Assembly: GCF_003399765.1 (NCBI RefSeq)
Contig: NZ_NFZV01000010.1
Location: forward strand, 83,622-147,621
Length of the DNA stretch: 64,000 bases
Direction of reading: 5' to 3'
From: Alkalilimnicola ehrlichii
Lineage (GTDB): Bacteria; Pseudomonadota; Gammaproteobacteria; Nitrococcales; AK92
The notes beneath the pieces were generated by a model that saw only the letters and a program-made list of their open reading frames with translations, searched no databases and was not told the origin of the DNA. The position numbers and the translations under genes were made by a program. Shown here piece after piece: positions 28,112-38,400 of this stretch (within the stretch, counting starts at the first letter, position 1; each line of letters opens with the position of its first letter).

Positions 28112-28540
28112 CTATATCTCTAATGCGGCGTTTATTTGCTTAGCTAAGGCTTGCAGCGTCTCCGGATCGGCCTGTTCGCGGCCGTGACTGGCAACCCCTT
28201 CCCCTTGCCAACGCGGTACGACATGGGTGTGGTAATGAAAAACCGTTTGTCCGGAGGCTGCGCCGTTAAACTGAGTCACCGTAATACCGTCCGGCTGCAA
28301 AGCAACTTTCTGAGCACGCGCGATCATTTGAGCAACCCGCGCAACATGCTGCACATTGTCGCCAGGAAGGCTTAGAATGTCCGGGTAATGCGCCTTGGGC
28401 ACAACCAAGGTGTGGCCTTTCGAGGCCGGGAAAGCATCCATGAACGCTAATAAGGTGTTGTCTTCATAGACAATAGCCGCGGGAATCTTCTCGGCCACGA
28501 TAGCGCAGAAAATGCATTTATCGTCTGTCGGGTATGCCAT
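28112..28540 (-). CDS. HIT-family nucleotide-binding protein
   Basis: A 142-residue histidine-triad protein. The triad is FHYHTHVVPR (His-x-His-x-His), with the earlier HIT-domain blocks CIFCAIVAEKIPA, VYEDNTLLAFMD and GHTLVVPKAHYPDIL. Family enzymes hydrolyse nucleoside phosphoramidates or dinucleoside polyphosphates. The two cysteines CIFC may bind zinc, as in Hint-like branch members. It is the first gene of the minus-strand operon ending with WYL/GST; about 150 bases separate it from the plus-strand genes, holding divergent promoters. Confidence 0.92.
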   Translation of the reverse strand: MAYPTDDKCIFCAIVAEKIPAAIVYEDNTLLAFMDAFPASKGHTLVVPKAHYPDILSLPGDNVQHVARVAQMIARAQKVALQPDGITVTQFNGAASGQTVFHYHTHVVPRWQGEGVASHGREQADPETLQALAKQINAALEI

Positions 28541-28690
28541 ACATTCTCCCCCTTATTCTTGCTTGGCTCAGCTTGACGTCTCCGCCTCACCGGCGCTTCC
28601 AGCCGGCGTTGACCCAATACCGAGACCGTTATCCTTTTCCTAGCACAACGAACTATGCCAGTATAAGCATTATTAGATAGTCACTATCTC

Positions 28691-28897
28691 ATGCCTATGT
28701 GGTGGAACAAACTACGCCGTTTCTTCTCTCCGGCGCGCCGCTCCGATGCGGCGTGGCAACGCTTGTTAAGCGCCTGCCTAGGCAGAGAAGATCTCGCCCG
28801 CCGCCTCATGGAAGCAGAGCTTGAGGATAACCCCGATCTCTCGCCCGATGAAGCCGCCCGCCGCGCACTGCTTCGTTATCGGCGAGACAATGGCTAA
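28691..28897 (+). CDS. Small charged protein of unknown function
   Basis: A 68-residue protein that I do not recognise. It begins with a Trp/Arg-rich amphipathic stretch (MWWNKLRRFFSPARR) and continues as a mostly helical segment rich in Arg, Leu and Glu (LARRLMEAELEDNPDLSPDEAARRALLRYRR). Its stop overlaps by eight bases the ATG 28890 that may start the deacetylase gene, which suggests coupling. Codon bias looks normal for the window, so I believe it is real. Confidence 0.5.
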   Translation: MPMWWNKLRRFFSPARRSDAAWQRLLSACLGREDLARRLMEAELEDNPDLSPDEAARRALLRYRRDNG

Positions 28898-29995
28898 CGC
28901 TCCATTCCGATACTTGCTAACAACCAGGCGAAAAATGCTTCCTAATTTCTTAAGAATTATTATTTTTTCCTCCTCCTCGTTTTCGTCGGAGTGGCTCAGG
29001 CCGCTGTCGTTTTCATGTATCACCGTTTCGGCGAAGATCGCTTCCCTAGCACGAGCGTGACCATCGAACAGTTCGAACAACATCTTGAGCACATTGAGCA
29101 GGCCGGTTACAAGGTTTGGCCGCTCGAGCGAATAGCGGCTTACTTGCTCGCCGAGCAAGAGCTGCCTGACAAGATTGTAGGTATGTCCATCGACGACGCC
29201 TACGCCTCGATCTACGAAAAAGCGTGGCCGCGCTTACGGGAGCGCGACCTGCCTTTCACCGTATTCGTAGCGACCGATGAAGTAGATCGTGGCGGTCGTC
29301 CATACATGACATGGGAGCAAATGCGGGAGATGGCGGCCGCGGGGGTTCACTTCGCTAACCACTCATCTACTCACGATAAGCTGCATGAGCGCAAGGAGGG
29401 CGAAAGCAAGAACGCATGGCAAGCCCGGGTGCGCGCCGATATAGCGAATGCCGAGCAACGCCTACGGGAGGAGCTGGGGGATGCCGCAATACCCTCGCAA
29501 CCGCGTCTGTTCGCTTACCCCTATGGCGAGTACGATAGCGCGTTGGAAGCGCTCGTCGAGGAAATGGGTTATGTCGGATTCGGGCAGCATAGTGGGGCTA
29601 TCGGCGCCTATTCCTCGTTAACCGCTCTGCCGCGGTTCCCGATGGCGGTCGCTTATGCCGAGCTTGCCGAGTTCCGGCAAAAAGCCGCGACGTTCGCTTT
29701 ACCGTTGACCGCCATCGAACCGCGCGACCCCGTTATCGGGGCGAACAATCCGCCGCGGTTCGAAGCCCGTTTAGGCGAAGTTAACGCAGATCCCAGGCGT
29801 TTAGCCTGCTTCGCCAGCCGCCAAGGCGCCTTAGAGATCGAGTGGATTGACCGAGAGCGGAGGCATTTCGCCGTTCAGGCCCCCCAAGCCTACCGGCCGG
29901 GCCGGGCACGCTATAACTGCACGTTGCCGTCCAACGAAGCAGGCCGCTTTTATTGGTATAGCCAACCTTGGATCGTACCGGGCGGAAGCCATTAA
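28890..29995 (+). CDS. Polysaccharide deacetylase family protein, exported (frameshift in the signal peptide)
   Basis: A NodB-type carbohydrate deacetylase with a C-terminal domain. Motifs are VVFMYHRFGED, the metal Asp in SIDDAYAS, HxxxH as ANHSSTHDKLH, and RLFAYPYGEYD. The long downstream frame lacks an ATG: a GTG at 28991 would cut the protein just at the end of a signal peptide. The bases before it, read in this frame, encode FLKNYYFFLLLVFVGVAQA, a clear signal sequence, but a stop at 28943 precedes it. Adding one T to the run at 28946-28948 joins it to ATG 28935 or ATG 28890 in the upstream frame. I infer one lost base; the true start is 28890 (overlapping the previous stop) or 28935. 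Probable role: cell-wall or exopolysaccharide deacetylation. Confidence 0.82.
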
Positions 29996-30029
29996 CAGGG
30001 TGCCGAAAAAGTCAGGAGGCGCTTTTCGC

Positions 30030-30067
30030 TCTCTTCTGCCCCGCGAGTGCTCGCGGGGCAGAAGAGA
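30030..30067 (+). terminator. Perfect 18-bp hairpin between convergent genes
   Basis: Arms 30030-30047 (TCTCTTCTGCCCCGCGAG) and 30050-30067 pair perfectly around a two-base loop. It sits between the deacetylase and the convergent Bax gene and can end both transcripts. Confidence 0.75.
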
Positions 30068-30077
30068 CCTCGCCCCC

Positions 30078-30983
30078 CTATTCGTGCGGAGCTAACCGAT
30101 ACTCGTCCAAACGGTGTAAGCCGTTGCTGGCAATCAGCACCCAAAGCTCGCGAACGTAGGGCGCTCCGCGTTCGGAGTAGCTCTCCAAACCACCGGCCAA
30201 CCGCAGCGGATCCAATAACTCCCCCTGGATCCTTAAGCGCTGCCGCTCCATCCGCATGGGATAGTAGGCGCGGCCGGTATTGAGGGTATGCATATAATTC
30301 CTTACCGCTTCTTGCAGATCGGGGAAAATACGCACTAAATGCGTCGCGCCCTCGGGCCGATTGATCGGCACCATGCCTTGCGTTTCGTCCCAGGTCCAAA
30401 CGCCAAACAGGTTGTTGCCTTCTAAGGCGAACCGCGAGGTTCCCCAACCGCTTTCTTTCGCTGCCTGGGCTAATGCCAGACCTAACGGGATTTCGTCGAC
30501 TCGCCGCAACAGTTGCTCGCGAACCTCAGGGTTATGCAAATCGCCTTCGATCCGATAACGCGCCGCCAGCTCCTCCAGCTCGCGTTGACCGTTCGCCGCC
30601 AAGCGGTCCCGGCTTAATAGGGTTTGCAAACGTGCTCGTTTCTCGCGAATTCGCGCATTCTCGGCTAACACCAAAGGCGTCATAACACGAAAAAACAGCT
30701 CCTTCCGAGCATTCACGGACGCTTTCTCCAATCCTTCCGGAAACCTGGCAACCCCAACCCGAGGGACTCCGTTCTGCGGCGGCCAAGCGTAGTCAAGCGC
30801 TTGAAAATACGATTCCAATGCTTCTACTGCGTCAAATTCGACCGGTTGTAGGCGGTAAGGCTCTGGGGCTGGCTCCAAGGCTTTAGCAAGAAAAACGATG
30901 GCAAGGGCCACCAACGCTATGGGAAGGGCGTCCACAAACACCTTTAACCAAGGCGCGCAACGCACAATCGCTTCAGATCGCAC
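30078..30983 (-). CDS. Bax-like glucosaminidase domain protein
   Basis: A 301-residue membrane-anchored protein related to E. coli Bax, with a peptidoglycan-cleaving glucosaminidase (GH73-like) domain. An N-terminal helix at about residues 15-36 (VFVDALPIALVALAIVFLA) anchors it in the inner membrane with the rest in the periplasm. The domain blocks are LALAQAAKESGWGTSRFA, with the expected catalytic Glu in AKESGWG, then EGNNLFGVWTW, AVRNYMHTLNT and the C-terminal YSERGAPYVREL. Probable role is trimming glycan strands. It is monocistronic. Confidence 0.88.
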   Translation of the reverse strand: MRSEAIVRCAPWLKVFVDALPIALVALAIVFLAKALEPAPEPYRLQPVEFDAVEALESYFQALDYAWPPQNGVPRVGVARFPEGLEKASVNARKELFFRVMTPLVLAENARIREKRARLQTLLSRDRLAANGQRELEELAARYRIEGDLHNPEVREQLLRRVDEIPLGLALAQAAKESGWGTSRFALEGNNLFGVWTWDETQGMVPINRPEGATHLVRIFPDLQEAVRNYMHTLNTGRAYYPMRMERQRLRIQGELLDPLRLAGGLESYSERGAPYVRELWVLIASNGLHRLDEYRLAPHE

Positions 30984-31155
30984 CTATTTGCTCTCTCTAA
31001 CATGGCGGGGTATCGGTAAGGATAACACTGCGTCAGCATATTATGTGAAGCTGTTACACATAATGACTGCATACTCAAGCAGGCGGCGGCTGCTACCGCT
31101 CAACAGGGCGACGGTTTCGCGACAGGCCGGTATTGCTACTGTTCTGGGGTCAGCC

Positions 31156-31835
31156 TTAGAGCTTCCAAAAGAGTGTGACGCGCTTATGGGGACGCTCTAA
31201 CCGCCATCCATGTCTTTTCGACAACCAACGCATCGTCGGCTCGGTGTAGAAAACGACATGAGTAGGGTCGCGGCGATAATGCCAACCGCCGAAATCGATG
31301 CTCGGAGCAAGCAAGTTTGTCATCACGGCGAGCACCCCGCCCGGCTTCAATAAGCTATTCAGCCGGACGAACTCTTCTGCCGGTTGATGAAAATGCTCGG
31401 CAACTTCACTACATACGAGAAAATCGTATTGAGTTTGCAGGGCGGCTCGGTCGGGGGCGAAAAAGGGATCGTAAAGGGCAACAGACCTGCCCTTTTCTTC
31501 CAACATGGCGGCGCTGCCGACCCGGGGCCGCAGCCATAATCGAGCCCGCATGCCTCAATCGGAACCCGCTCTAGCAAGGCATTCGTCAGTGGCGCTAGAA
31601 ACTTACGATAGCCGAGGTCGGCGGGATCGTTCTCATGGAGCAAGTATTCTGTTAGCTCCCGCTCCGGATCGGGCCGCGCCATAGGGTCGAGGAAAACGAG
31701 CGAACAGCACTGGCAACGCCAATAGCAGCGTGCGCCGTCTCGATAAAAAATAGCCGCACCTGCGCTGTGACATAACGGGCAAAGAAGAGAACCGCTCACA
31801 AAAAACCACTGCAATCCCAAGTGCCAAGAAGGCAT
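31156..31835 (-). CDS. Class I SAM methyltransferase with N-terminal zinc ribbon (frameshifted)
   Basis: The protein is split over two frames. The first part has a zinc-ribbon-like start (LLCPLCHSAGA...WRCQCCSLVFLDPMA) and SAM motif I, CGLDYGCGPG. The second continues GSAAMLEEKGRSVALYDPFF, DFLVCSEVAEHFHQPAEEF and LKPGGVLAVMTNLL. The switch is in the CCCGGGG tract at about 31520-31526; one missing G on the coding strand gives GPGVGSAAML and a protein of about 227 residues. It belongs to the Methyltransf_23-type group with an N-terminal CxxC domain; the substrate is unknown. The start is ATG 31835 or GTG 31799; neither has a clear ribosome site. Confidence 0.8.
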
Positions 31836-31885
31836 CGAACGCTAGCGCTCGACTCATCGCCTGCATCGGAACCACACACGACACA

Positions 31886-31943
31886 CGTTCCCGGACCGCC
31901 GCCCAAGCAAGTATTCGCAAGCTTGGGCGGCGGTCCGGGAACG
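31886..31943 (-). terminator. Perfect 23-bp hairpin after the DUF3581 gene
   Basis: Arms 31886-31908 and 31921-31943 are exact inverted copies (starting CGTTCCCGGACCGCCGCCCA) around a 12-base loop, 20 bases after the DUF3581 stop. It is the longest perfect stem I found in the window. There is no T tract on the minus-strand side. Confidence 0.65.
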
Positions 31944-31963
31944 CCAGGCAATAACGTAGTATT

Positions 31964-32682
31964 TTAACTGGCCACCAATTGGTAGGAGTCGCGCTTGGCG
32001 GAATAACGGTCGATCAGAACTTGCAATGCCGGCCGGTTATACGGACGCAACCCGCTTAGCAGTAATGTCTTCCTGCCCGTACCTACCGTCCGCCCGGCAG
32101 AGGCGATGCGAAATCCCAACACAACCTCGCCGCGCTTGCCGTTGGCACTGAGCGTGGAGTCGACTAGTTCCAAGCTTGGCTCGTCGATTTCCAGCTCGTT
32201 CAGGGTAAAGGACATACTGTCGTACACAACCAGGGGGCGATCGGGGTTAATCATAACCCCATGTTTGGCCATTAGCGGTACCAGTAAATGAGGGAAGTTC
32301 TGGCCGGAGAAAGCGACATAATTGTGCGCAAACTGGGCCGCCAGCGAAACATCTTGCGAGATCTCGCCAGAACGTGTCACTTGAAGATACGTTTTTCGGC
32401 AGCATCGGTTATGGTGAAGATGCCGTCCGGCTCCGCCTCCGGAAAGATCAACCCCACATCCTTCCCAACCATCCCCTTGAATTCAAAGGTCATGTTCTTG
32501 CTGATTCCATAGTGGTTCAGAACCAGCGAGAACAGCAAATCGCCCGGCACACAGAACCGGCTGGACTCGGGGTCGTGGATCGGGTTGAAGTCCCCAGCAA
32601 CTTCTTTAGCGAAGCGGCTGCCTTGCTCCGCATCAATACGTATCTTCCCGTCGATAGCAGAATGAAATGGGCCAAAAGACAT
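31964..32682 (-). CDS. DUF3581 family protein (frameshifted)
   Basis: A DUF3581 protein, typical of Gammaproteobacteria, with a hotdog/MaoC-like look. The N-terminal part has SRFAKEVAGDFNPIHD and FCVPGDLLFSLVL; the C-terminal part has AHNYVAFSGQNFPHLLVPL, VMINPDRPLVVYDSM and LSGLRPYNR. The first frame ends at AAEKRIFK, and the second continues TYLQVTRSGEISQD: one A is missing from the run at 32392-32396 (T on the plus strand). Joined, the product is about 240 residues, the family length. The function is unknown. The hydratase-like block DFNPIHD suggests acyl-thioester binding. Confidence 0.85.
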
Positions 32683-33027
32683 GAAGCTACCCGGCTCTGT
32701 TAGTGGATTTTGTATTTGGAGCGCTGAAGTGTCTACATCTACAGCGCCTACTCAAGGAAACAACGCACATTTAAGTGTTTTTGCTCACAAGGCTCGGCGC
32801 TGTGGACGATCCGCAGAAACACAGAGCTTTTTTATATCTACATAACGCTTCGATGCGTACTCTCATTTGCTTTACCTTCCCTGTAAATTTTTGGCCATTG
32901 TAGCGTTGCCCGCCGTCTAATCTTCGACAGCTCTGCAAGCCAGCCGGCGTTTTCCGGTACCCGCTTCCTAAATGCCTCCGTCTTAGCGTTTTTGTGACTA
33001 AATTAAGGCTTCATCAATCAGCATTGC
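32683..33027. other. 345-bp intergenic region
   Basis: No coding frame, strong hairpin or recognisable RNA is seen. It should contain the promoter of the DUF3581 gene, read leftwards, and the end of the transglutaminase-like transcript. Confidence 0.4.
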
Positions 33028-33615
33028 CTAAACATTGAGGTCAGGCAGGTGATTTAACAATTGCTCAAGCGAGTCGTAACGCGACAAAGCCTCGACCACA
33101 ACCGGCATAGGCTCTGCGAAAACGCCCGGAACATCCTCCACCTCGCCCGCCACCGGCGCATAGGCCAGACGCTCGGCGGGCGGGCAAAATTCGGCGTAAA
33201 TACCTGCTTTATTGCCTCGCGCATCGACTCTGTACCAGCCGTACTCATTAAGGTATAGCGCATTTAATCCATGCAGGCACCAATTGGAGTCCGGACCGTC
33301 CATGCGAACTCTTTGGTAGCAAAATCCTGCGGCAATACCGTTTGCCCTTAGCAAAGCCGCTAAGAGGTGGCTTTTCGCGTAACACAAGCCAACCCGCTCG
33401 GCAAGAACCTCGGACGCCTTACAGGTCACTTCCGGGCGCTGCACGTCGACGCTATGATCAACCTCGTCGCGGACCCAACGAAAACATTGCTCGGCCACAA
33501 ACGCTGGATCTTGCGCCTTACCGGCAAGGGCATGCGCCTGCTCCCGCACGGCAGGCGCCGTCCAATCGACAACCGGCGTGTTAGCAAGAAATTTATCCAT
33601 TGTCCGGGCGTTCAT
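33028..33615 (-). CDS. Transglutaminase-like cysteine protease family protein
   Basis: A 195-residue transglutaminase-like protein. The catalytic triad is visible: Cys in RVGLCYAKSHLLAALLRANG, His in NWCLHGLNAL and Asp in YRVDARGNK. Bacterial members act as cysteine peptidases or amidases; the target is unknown. There is no signal peptide, so it is cytoplasmic. Its ATG at 33615 overlaps the GNAT stop as ATGA. It is the last gene of the glutaredoxin-GNAT-transglutaminase operon. Confidence 0.87.
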   Translation of the reverse strand: MNARTMDKFLANTPVVDWTAPAVREQAHALAGKAQDPAFVAEQCFRWVRDEVDHSVDVQRPEVTCKASEVLAERVGLCYAKSHLLAALLRANGIAAGFCYQRVRMDGPDSNWCLHGLNALYLNEYGWYRVDARGNKAGIYAEFCPPAERLAYAPVAGEVEDVPGVFAEPMPVVVEALSRYDSLEQLLNHLPDLNV

Positions 33616-34208
33616 GTAGGCACCTTCATCTTCAGCGTCAGACGACGCTTAACCTCTGGCCAGTCCAGGTCGGTGATGCTGTAAAACACCGAATCGCGGA
33701 TATAGCCGCCCTGCGCGATCATATGCCGCCTATGGATGCCTTCCTTTTGCGCTCCCAACCGCTCCAACGCCCTTTGCGACCGAAGGTTACGGGAGTCCGT
33801 CTTAAACTCGACCCGAAGAGCTCCGGCATGCTCGAACGCATGCTGCAACAGCAGAAATTTTGCTTCCGTGTTGACAGCCGTACGCTGGAAAGCCTTCCCT
33901 AACCAGCTATAGCCGATCTCCACGCCTCGATGTTGAGCACGAATATTAAGGTAGCGCGAACTACCCATGACGCGCCCGTCGCGGGGGTGGGTCAGTACGA
34001 AGGCGATCTGCTCGCCCCGCTCTCTCAACGCCAGCGCCTGCTCGACCCAATGCTCTGCGGCGGCCAGCGAAGTCAGCCCTGGAATCGGCAGATAAGCCCA
34101 GTCGGCACTGTCCTGCCCAACTTCATATAAACCAGGCACGTGACTTTGCGCGATGGGCTCGAGAATAACGCTTTGTCCTTCCAGACCTTGTGTGGCCAAA
34201 CTAAACAT
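33612..34208 (-). CDS. GNAT-family N-acetyltransferase (RimJ/RimL type)
   Basis: A 198-residue acetyltransferase of the RimJ/RimL group: LEGQSVILEPIAQSHVPGLY at the start, FVLTHPRDGRVMGSSRYLNI, VEIGYSWLGKAFQRTAVNTEAK around the acetyl-CoA site, and VEFKTDSRNLRSQRALERLGA. The substrate may be a protein N-terminus or a small amine. The frame is open upstream to 34289, but ATG 34208 starts the conserved part and lies four bases after the glutaredoxin stop. The stop overlaps the transglutaminase start. Confidence 0.9.
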   Translation of the reverse strand: MFSLATQGLEGQSVILEPIAQSHVPGLYEVGQDSADWAYLPIPGLTSLAAAEHWVEQALALRERGEQIAFVLTHPRDGRVMGSSRYLNIRAQHRGVEIGYSWLGKAFQRTAVNTEAKFLLLQHAFEHAGALRVEFKTDSRNLRSQRALERLGAQKEGIHRRHMIAQGGYIRDSVFYSITDLDWPEVKRRLTLKMKVPT

Positions 34209-34212
34209 CGGC

Positions 34213-34545
34213 TTAATCCCGCGACGATGAAAGTGCCTGCGCAATCGCTTGCGGATTATGACCCCGCACGATTGCCCCGCGAACCTCAAGTAGCGGGACG
34301 CCGGTTGGATTCAGCTGGTCGTAACGCTGTCTGCCATAGGCATTATGCTCGATATCGTATTCGGTATACGGCACGCCTTGACTGTCCAAGAACCGGCGTG
34401 TTTGGTCGCAGTATCCGCACCATTGCGTCGAATAAAGCACGACATCGTCGACATCGACGGCAGCGGCATCGATCGACACACGATCAGCGCGATACCACTG
34501 TTGCGCAACCACAAGCAAAAGCGCAAAAACCAATAGCTTTTTCAA
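34213..34545 (-). CDS. Membrane-anchored glutaredoxin-like protein
   Basis: About 110 residues. A short membrane helix (LLVFALLLVVAQQWY) is followed by a glutaredoxin/thioredoxin fold with the active site STQWCGYCDQTRRFL (CxxC) and the cis-Pro loop TGVPLLEV. It is probably anchored in the inner membrane with the active site in the periplasm, working in thiol-disulfide exchange. No ATG is available near the helix; TTG 34545 after GGGAAG is the best start, giving KKLLVF at the N-terminus. It opens the operon with the GNAT and transglutaminase genes. Confidence 0.82.
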   Translation of the reverse strand: MKKLLVFALLLVVAQQWYRADRVSIDAAAVDVDDVVLYSTQWCGYCDQTRRFLDSQGVPYTEYDIEHNAYGRQRYDQLNPTGVPLLEVRGAIVRGHNPQAIAQALSSSRD

Positions 34546-34970
34546 AAGCTTATCTTCCCTGTCTAATTTAGCAACACGCAAAATTTTAGCGTATGATAGC
34601 AAAGCCAACCGGGCTCTGAACCCGCAAATGGGGCCAGCCCACCAGGGGCGGGCAAGCACGACTATTCTGCGTGTTGTGTATGTACGTAAAAATGCTCGCA
34701 TTAAAGCTAATTAGGCAATACTCCCAATGGACGAGAAAAGCGCAGCTTGCTAACGTCGTTACTAACGACGGCTGCCCTCCTCCCCTCTAGGGACATGAGA
34801 CGCTTACAGGAGATAGCCGCAATACTCAGGCAGCCTACAGTCGTTTAAGCACTGAAGCATAACGGCATGTGTGACGGTATAACTTGACGCTTATGAGCTC
34901 TCCCGTTAGCCTTCCGACGGTTTCCTGCTGGAAAATACCGACACTACGGACTGTTTTTTGGACGGGTCGT

Positions 34971-35348
34971 TTGAAAACGCATCTTTCACATAGGGTTCGA
35001 CGGCTAAGCTGGATTGCTTTGTTAAGCGCGGCCGGCATTAGCGGGTGTGCAACGACCACCTCTACCCAAGAAGGCGATCGTAACGGTCCGGCATCGCTTG
35101 GCGTCCATGGGCGCACGACTCAGCCTCAGCCGCTAATGGTCCCTACCGGCCGCGACGGTAACACGTTCAGCGAACGGGGCATCGTGCTAAGCCCTCGCGC
35201 CTCACGCCAGGGCACAGTACCCGACGAGGATAAGCCTGAGCAGGCCCCTGCTGCCCAAGCACCGAAAGAACCGGTTGCCACACCTGCTCCGGCAGCCGGG
35301 GCGGCACCTCGCTCCGAGTTTGAAGAGCTCGACGAACTCGACTGGTGA
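34971..35348 (+). CDS. Small putative lipoprotein, Pro/Ala-rich
   Basis: I do not recognise this protein of about 125 residues. A basic start (HRVRR), a hydrophobic stretch and a lipobox, LLSAAGISGC, make it a likely lipoprotein anchored at Cys. The mature part is unstructured: Thr/Ser-rich, then a Pro/Ala linker (APAAQAPKEPVATPAPAAGAAP), and an acidic end (FEELDELDW). Start is uncertain; TTG 34971 is closest to the signal sequence, and an ATG upstream at about 34893 is possible. It lies 75 bases before uvrA and may share its transcript. Confidence 0.6.
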   Translation: MKTHLSHRVRRLSWIALLSAAGISGCATTTSTQEGDRNGPASLGVHGRTTQPQPLMVPTGRDGNTFSERGIVLSPRASRQGTVPDEDKPEQAPAAQAPKEPVATPAPAAGAAPRSEFEELDELDW

Positions 35349-35423
35349 AGGGCACTCTTGAGGCAACTCAAGCCTGACGCCAAGCGTGTTATATTGCCTA
35401 CTCTTTGAAGCCTCCGGAAACCC

Positions 35424-38400
35424 ATGTCCGACTCGATCCGCATCCAAGGCGTTCGCCAGAATAATCTCAAGCAACTCGACCTGGACCTTCCCCTCGGGGA
35501 GCTGATCGTGGTCACCGGCGTGTCCGGGTCCGGCAAATCCTCCCTCGCCTTCGATACCGTCTACTCGGAAGGCCAGCGGCGCTATGTCGAGACCTTTTCC
35601 CCCTATGCGCGGCAGTTTCTCGATCGGATGGACAAGCCTTCCGCCGAGCGTATCGAAGGCATTCCTCCGGCGATAGCGATCGACCAGACTAATCCGGTAC
35701 GCAGCTCGCGCTCCACCGTCGGTACGATGACCGAGCTTAACGATCATCTAAAACTACTTTTGCCCGCACAGCCAAGTTGTACTGCCGCAGCTGCGGACGC
35801 CATGTCCGGCGCGATAATGCCGACGGTATATTCGGACGCTTACTCGCCAGAGGCGAAGGCCGGCGGGCCATGATTACCTTCAGCGTCGGCGTGCCGGAAC
35901 GGATGTCGAAGGAAACGATTCAGGCGGAGCTGGCGAAGCAAGGCTATACGCGCGTTCATACGGCTACCGACGAGAGAATCGAGGTTATTCAGGACCGCGT
36001 GCGGCTCGCAACCGATCGGCGCGACCGCATCGTCGAAGCGTTGGAAACGGCGTTGCGGCATGGGCGCGGGCGCATCGCGGTTTACCCGCTCGACGATGAC
36101 CGACAACCGGAGGCGACCTGGAAATTCTCCTCCGAACTGCACTGCGCCGACTGCGATATTCCCTACTCCGACCCAACGCCAAGCTTATTTTCCTTTAACT
36201 CCCCCGTCGGCGCTTGCGAAACCTGTCGCGGCTTCGGTCGCACCATGGGTATCGACTATCGGCTTGTTATTCCGGATGCCAATAAAAGCCTGGCTATGGG
36301 CGCCATCAAGCCTTTCCAGACCAAGAGCAATGCCAGCGCCCAACGAGACCTGATGCGGTATGCCAAGGCCGAGGGCGTCGCAACCGACGTGGCTTGGGTC
36401 GATTTGCCGGAAGCGCATAAACGCTGGGTCATCGACGGCGGCGGCCGTTGGTACGGTGTAGCGGCTTATTTCGATTGGCTGGAGTCGAAAAGTTATAAGA
36501 TGCACGTCCGGGTACTGCTGTCGAAGTACCGCTCTTACGATACCTGTACCGACTGCGGGGGCGCCCGTTTAAAACCCGATGCCCTGCTCTGGCGAGTCGG
36601 CGAATTCGACGATACCGACCGTGCGATAGATCGTGCGCAGCGTTTCCGCCCCGTCGCAGCCGGTTACCGGAGGCCGCATTTCTAGGCTTACCGGGCCTCT
36701 CGCTGCACGACCTTATGCTGCTGCCGTTGGACCGGGTCCGCGACTTTTTCGAACATGTGCGCCTACCGGCACCGATGGACGAGGCTGCCGAGATCCTATT
36801 GGACGGCATTCGTAGCCGCCTGCGTTACCTGTGTCAGGTCGGGCTAGGCTACCTCACCCTGGATCGCCAGTCTCGCACCCTCTCCGGCGGCGAAGTACAA
36901 CGCATCAATCTCACCACGGCGTTGGGAACCTCGCTCGTTAATACCTTGTTTGTGTTGGACGAGCCCTCGATAGGTCTGCATCCGCGAGACATGAATCGGA
37001 TTAACGAAATCATGCTGCGGCTACGCGACGCCGGTAACACTTTGCTGGTCGTCGAACACGATCCGCAAGTCATGCTTGCCGCCGACCGTATTCTGGATAT
37101 CGGCCCCGGCCCCGGCGAACACGGCGGCGAGATCGTTTTCTACGGCCGGCCCAAGGAATTACTACAGGCGCCAAACTCGCTGACCGGCGATTACCTAGCC
37201 GGTCGGCGGCGTGTAGCGCCCGCGCGCGAACCGCGCCCGACAGCGGAGAATTGGCTGGAGGTGGTGGGCGCGCGCGAGCACAATCTGAAAAATATCGCCG
37301 TCAAGATCCCCCTGAACCGACTGGTTTGTTTAACCGGCGTCTCCGGTTCGGGCAAATCCACGCTGATGCGGGATATCCTGTTTAACGAGTTAGCTAAGCG
37401 GCGAGGTCGCCCCGAGGAACCGCCGGGAGAGCACGACGATATTTTAGGAGACTGGGACATCGACGAGGTCGTCATGGTCGATCAGTCCCCCATTGGCCGT
37501 ACAACCCGCTCCAACCCCGCAAGCTACGTCGGCGCCTTCGACGCTATCCGCAAAGCATTTGCCAAAATTCCGGAGGCCGCCGCCCGCGGTTATACTGCCG
37601 GCACCTTCAGCTTCAACACCGGCAACGGCCGTTGCCCGACATGCGGCGGCAACGGCTTCGAGCACGTCGAGATGCAGTTTCTCTCCGACGTTTATCTGCG
37701 CTGTCCGGATTGCGACGGCCGCCGATACCGGCCGGAGATACTGGAGATCAAGCTAGCACCGGCAGCCGGCATCGACGCGGACCCGAAATCGGTTGCCGAT
37801 GTGCTTGCCATGACCGTCACCGAAGCCTGCGACTTCTTCCGCGACCAGAAAGACGTCCTCAAAGTACTGGAGCCGCTGCGTGCGGTTGGATTGGGTTATC
37901 TCAGCCTTGGCCAACCGGTGCCGACGCTGTCGGGCGGCGAAGCTCAGCGGTTAAAGCTCGCCGGCCACCTGGCGAAGAACACGGGTAACCGGCGCTACCG
38001 CGACAAGCTGCTGTTTCTGTTCGACGAGCCGACCACCGGCTTGCACTTCGAAGATATCCGAGTTCTGCTCGATGTCTTCCAAACTTTGATCAAAGAAGGC
38101 CATTCGCTACTCGTTATCGAGCACAACCTCGATGTCATAGCCGCGGCGGATTGGCTCATCGATCTTGGCCCCGAAGGCGGAGATGCCGGCGGCGAGCTGC
38201 TATTTGCCGGCCCGCCAGCGGAAATCGTCCATTGCGCGGGCAGCCATACCGGTCGAGCTTTAAAGGACTATCTGCAGGCCGCGGTATCGCTGCGCGAGCC
38301 GGCCGCCCTCGCTACGCCTACCGGCGTGCCGCGCCGCGCGCCTAGCGCGGCGGCCATTCAAGTCCATCATGCGCGCGAGCACAACCTAAAGAACATCGAC

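Noticed and set aside
35357..35372. SOS box or operator before uvrA
   Set aside because: Only a six-base stem (CTTGAG/CTCAAG) is present; no CTGT-N8-ACAG core was found in the 75 bases before uvrA.
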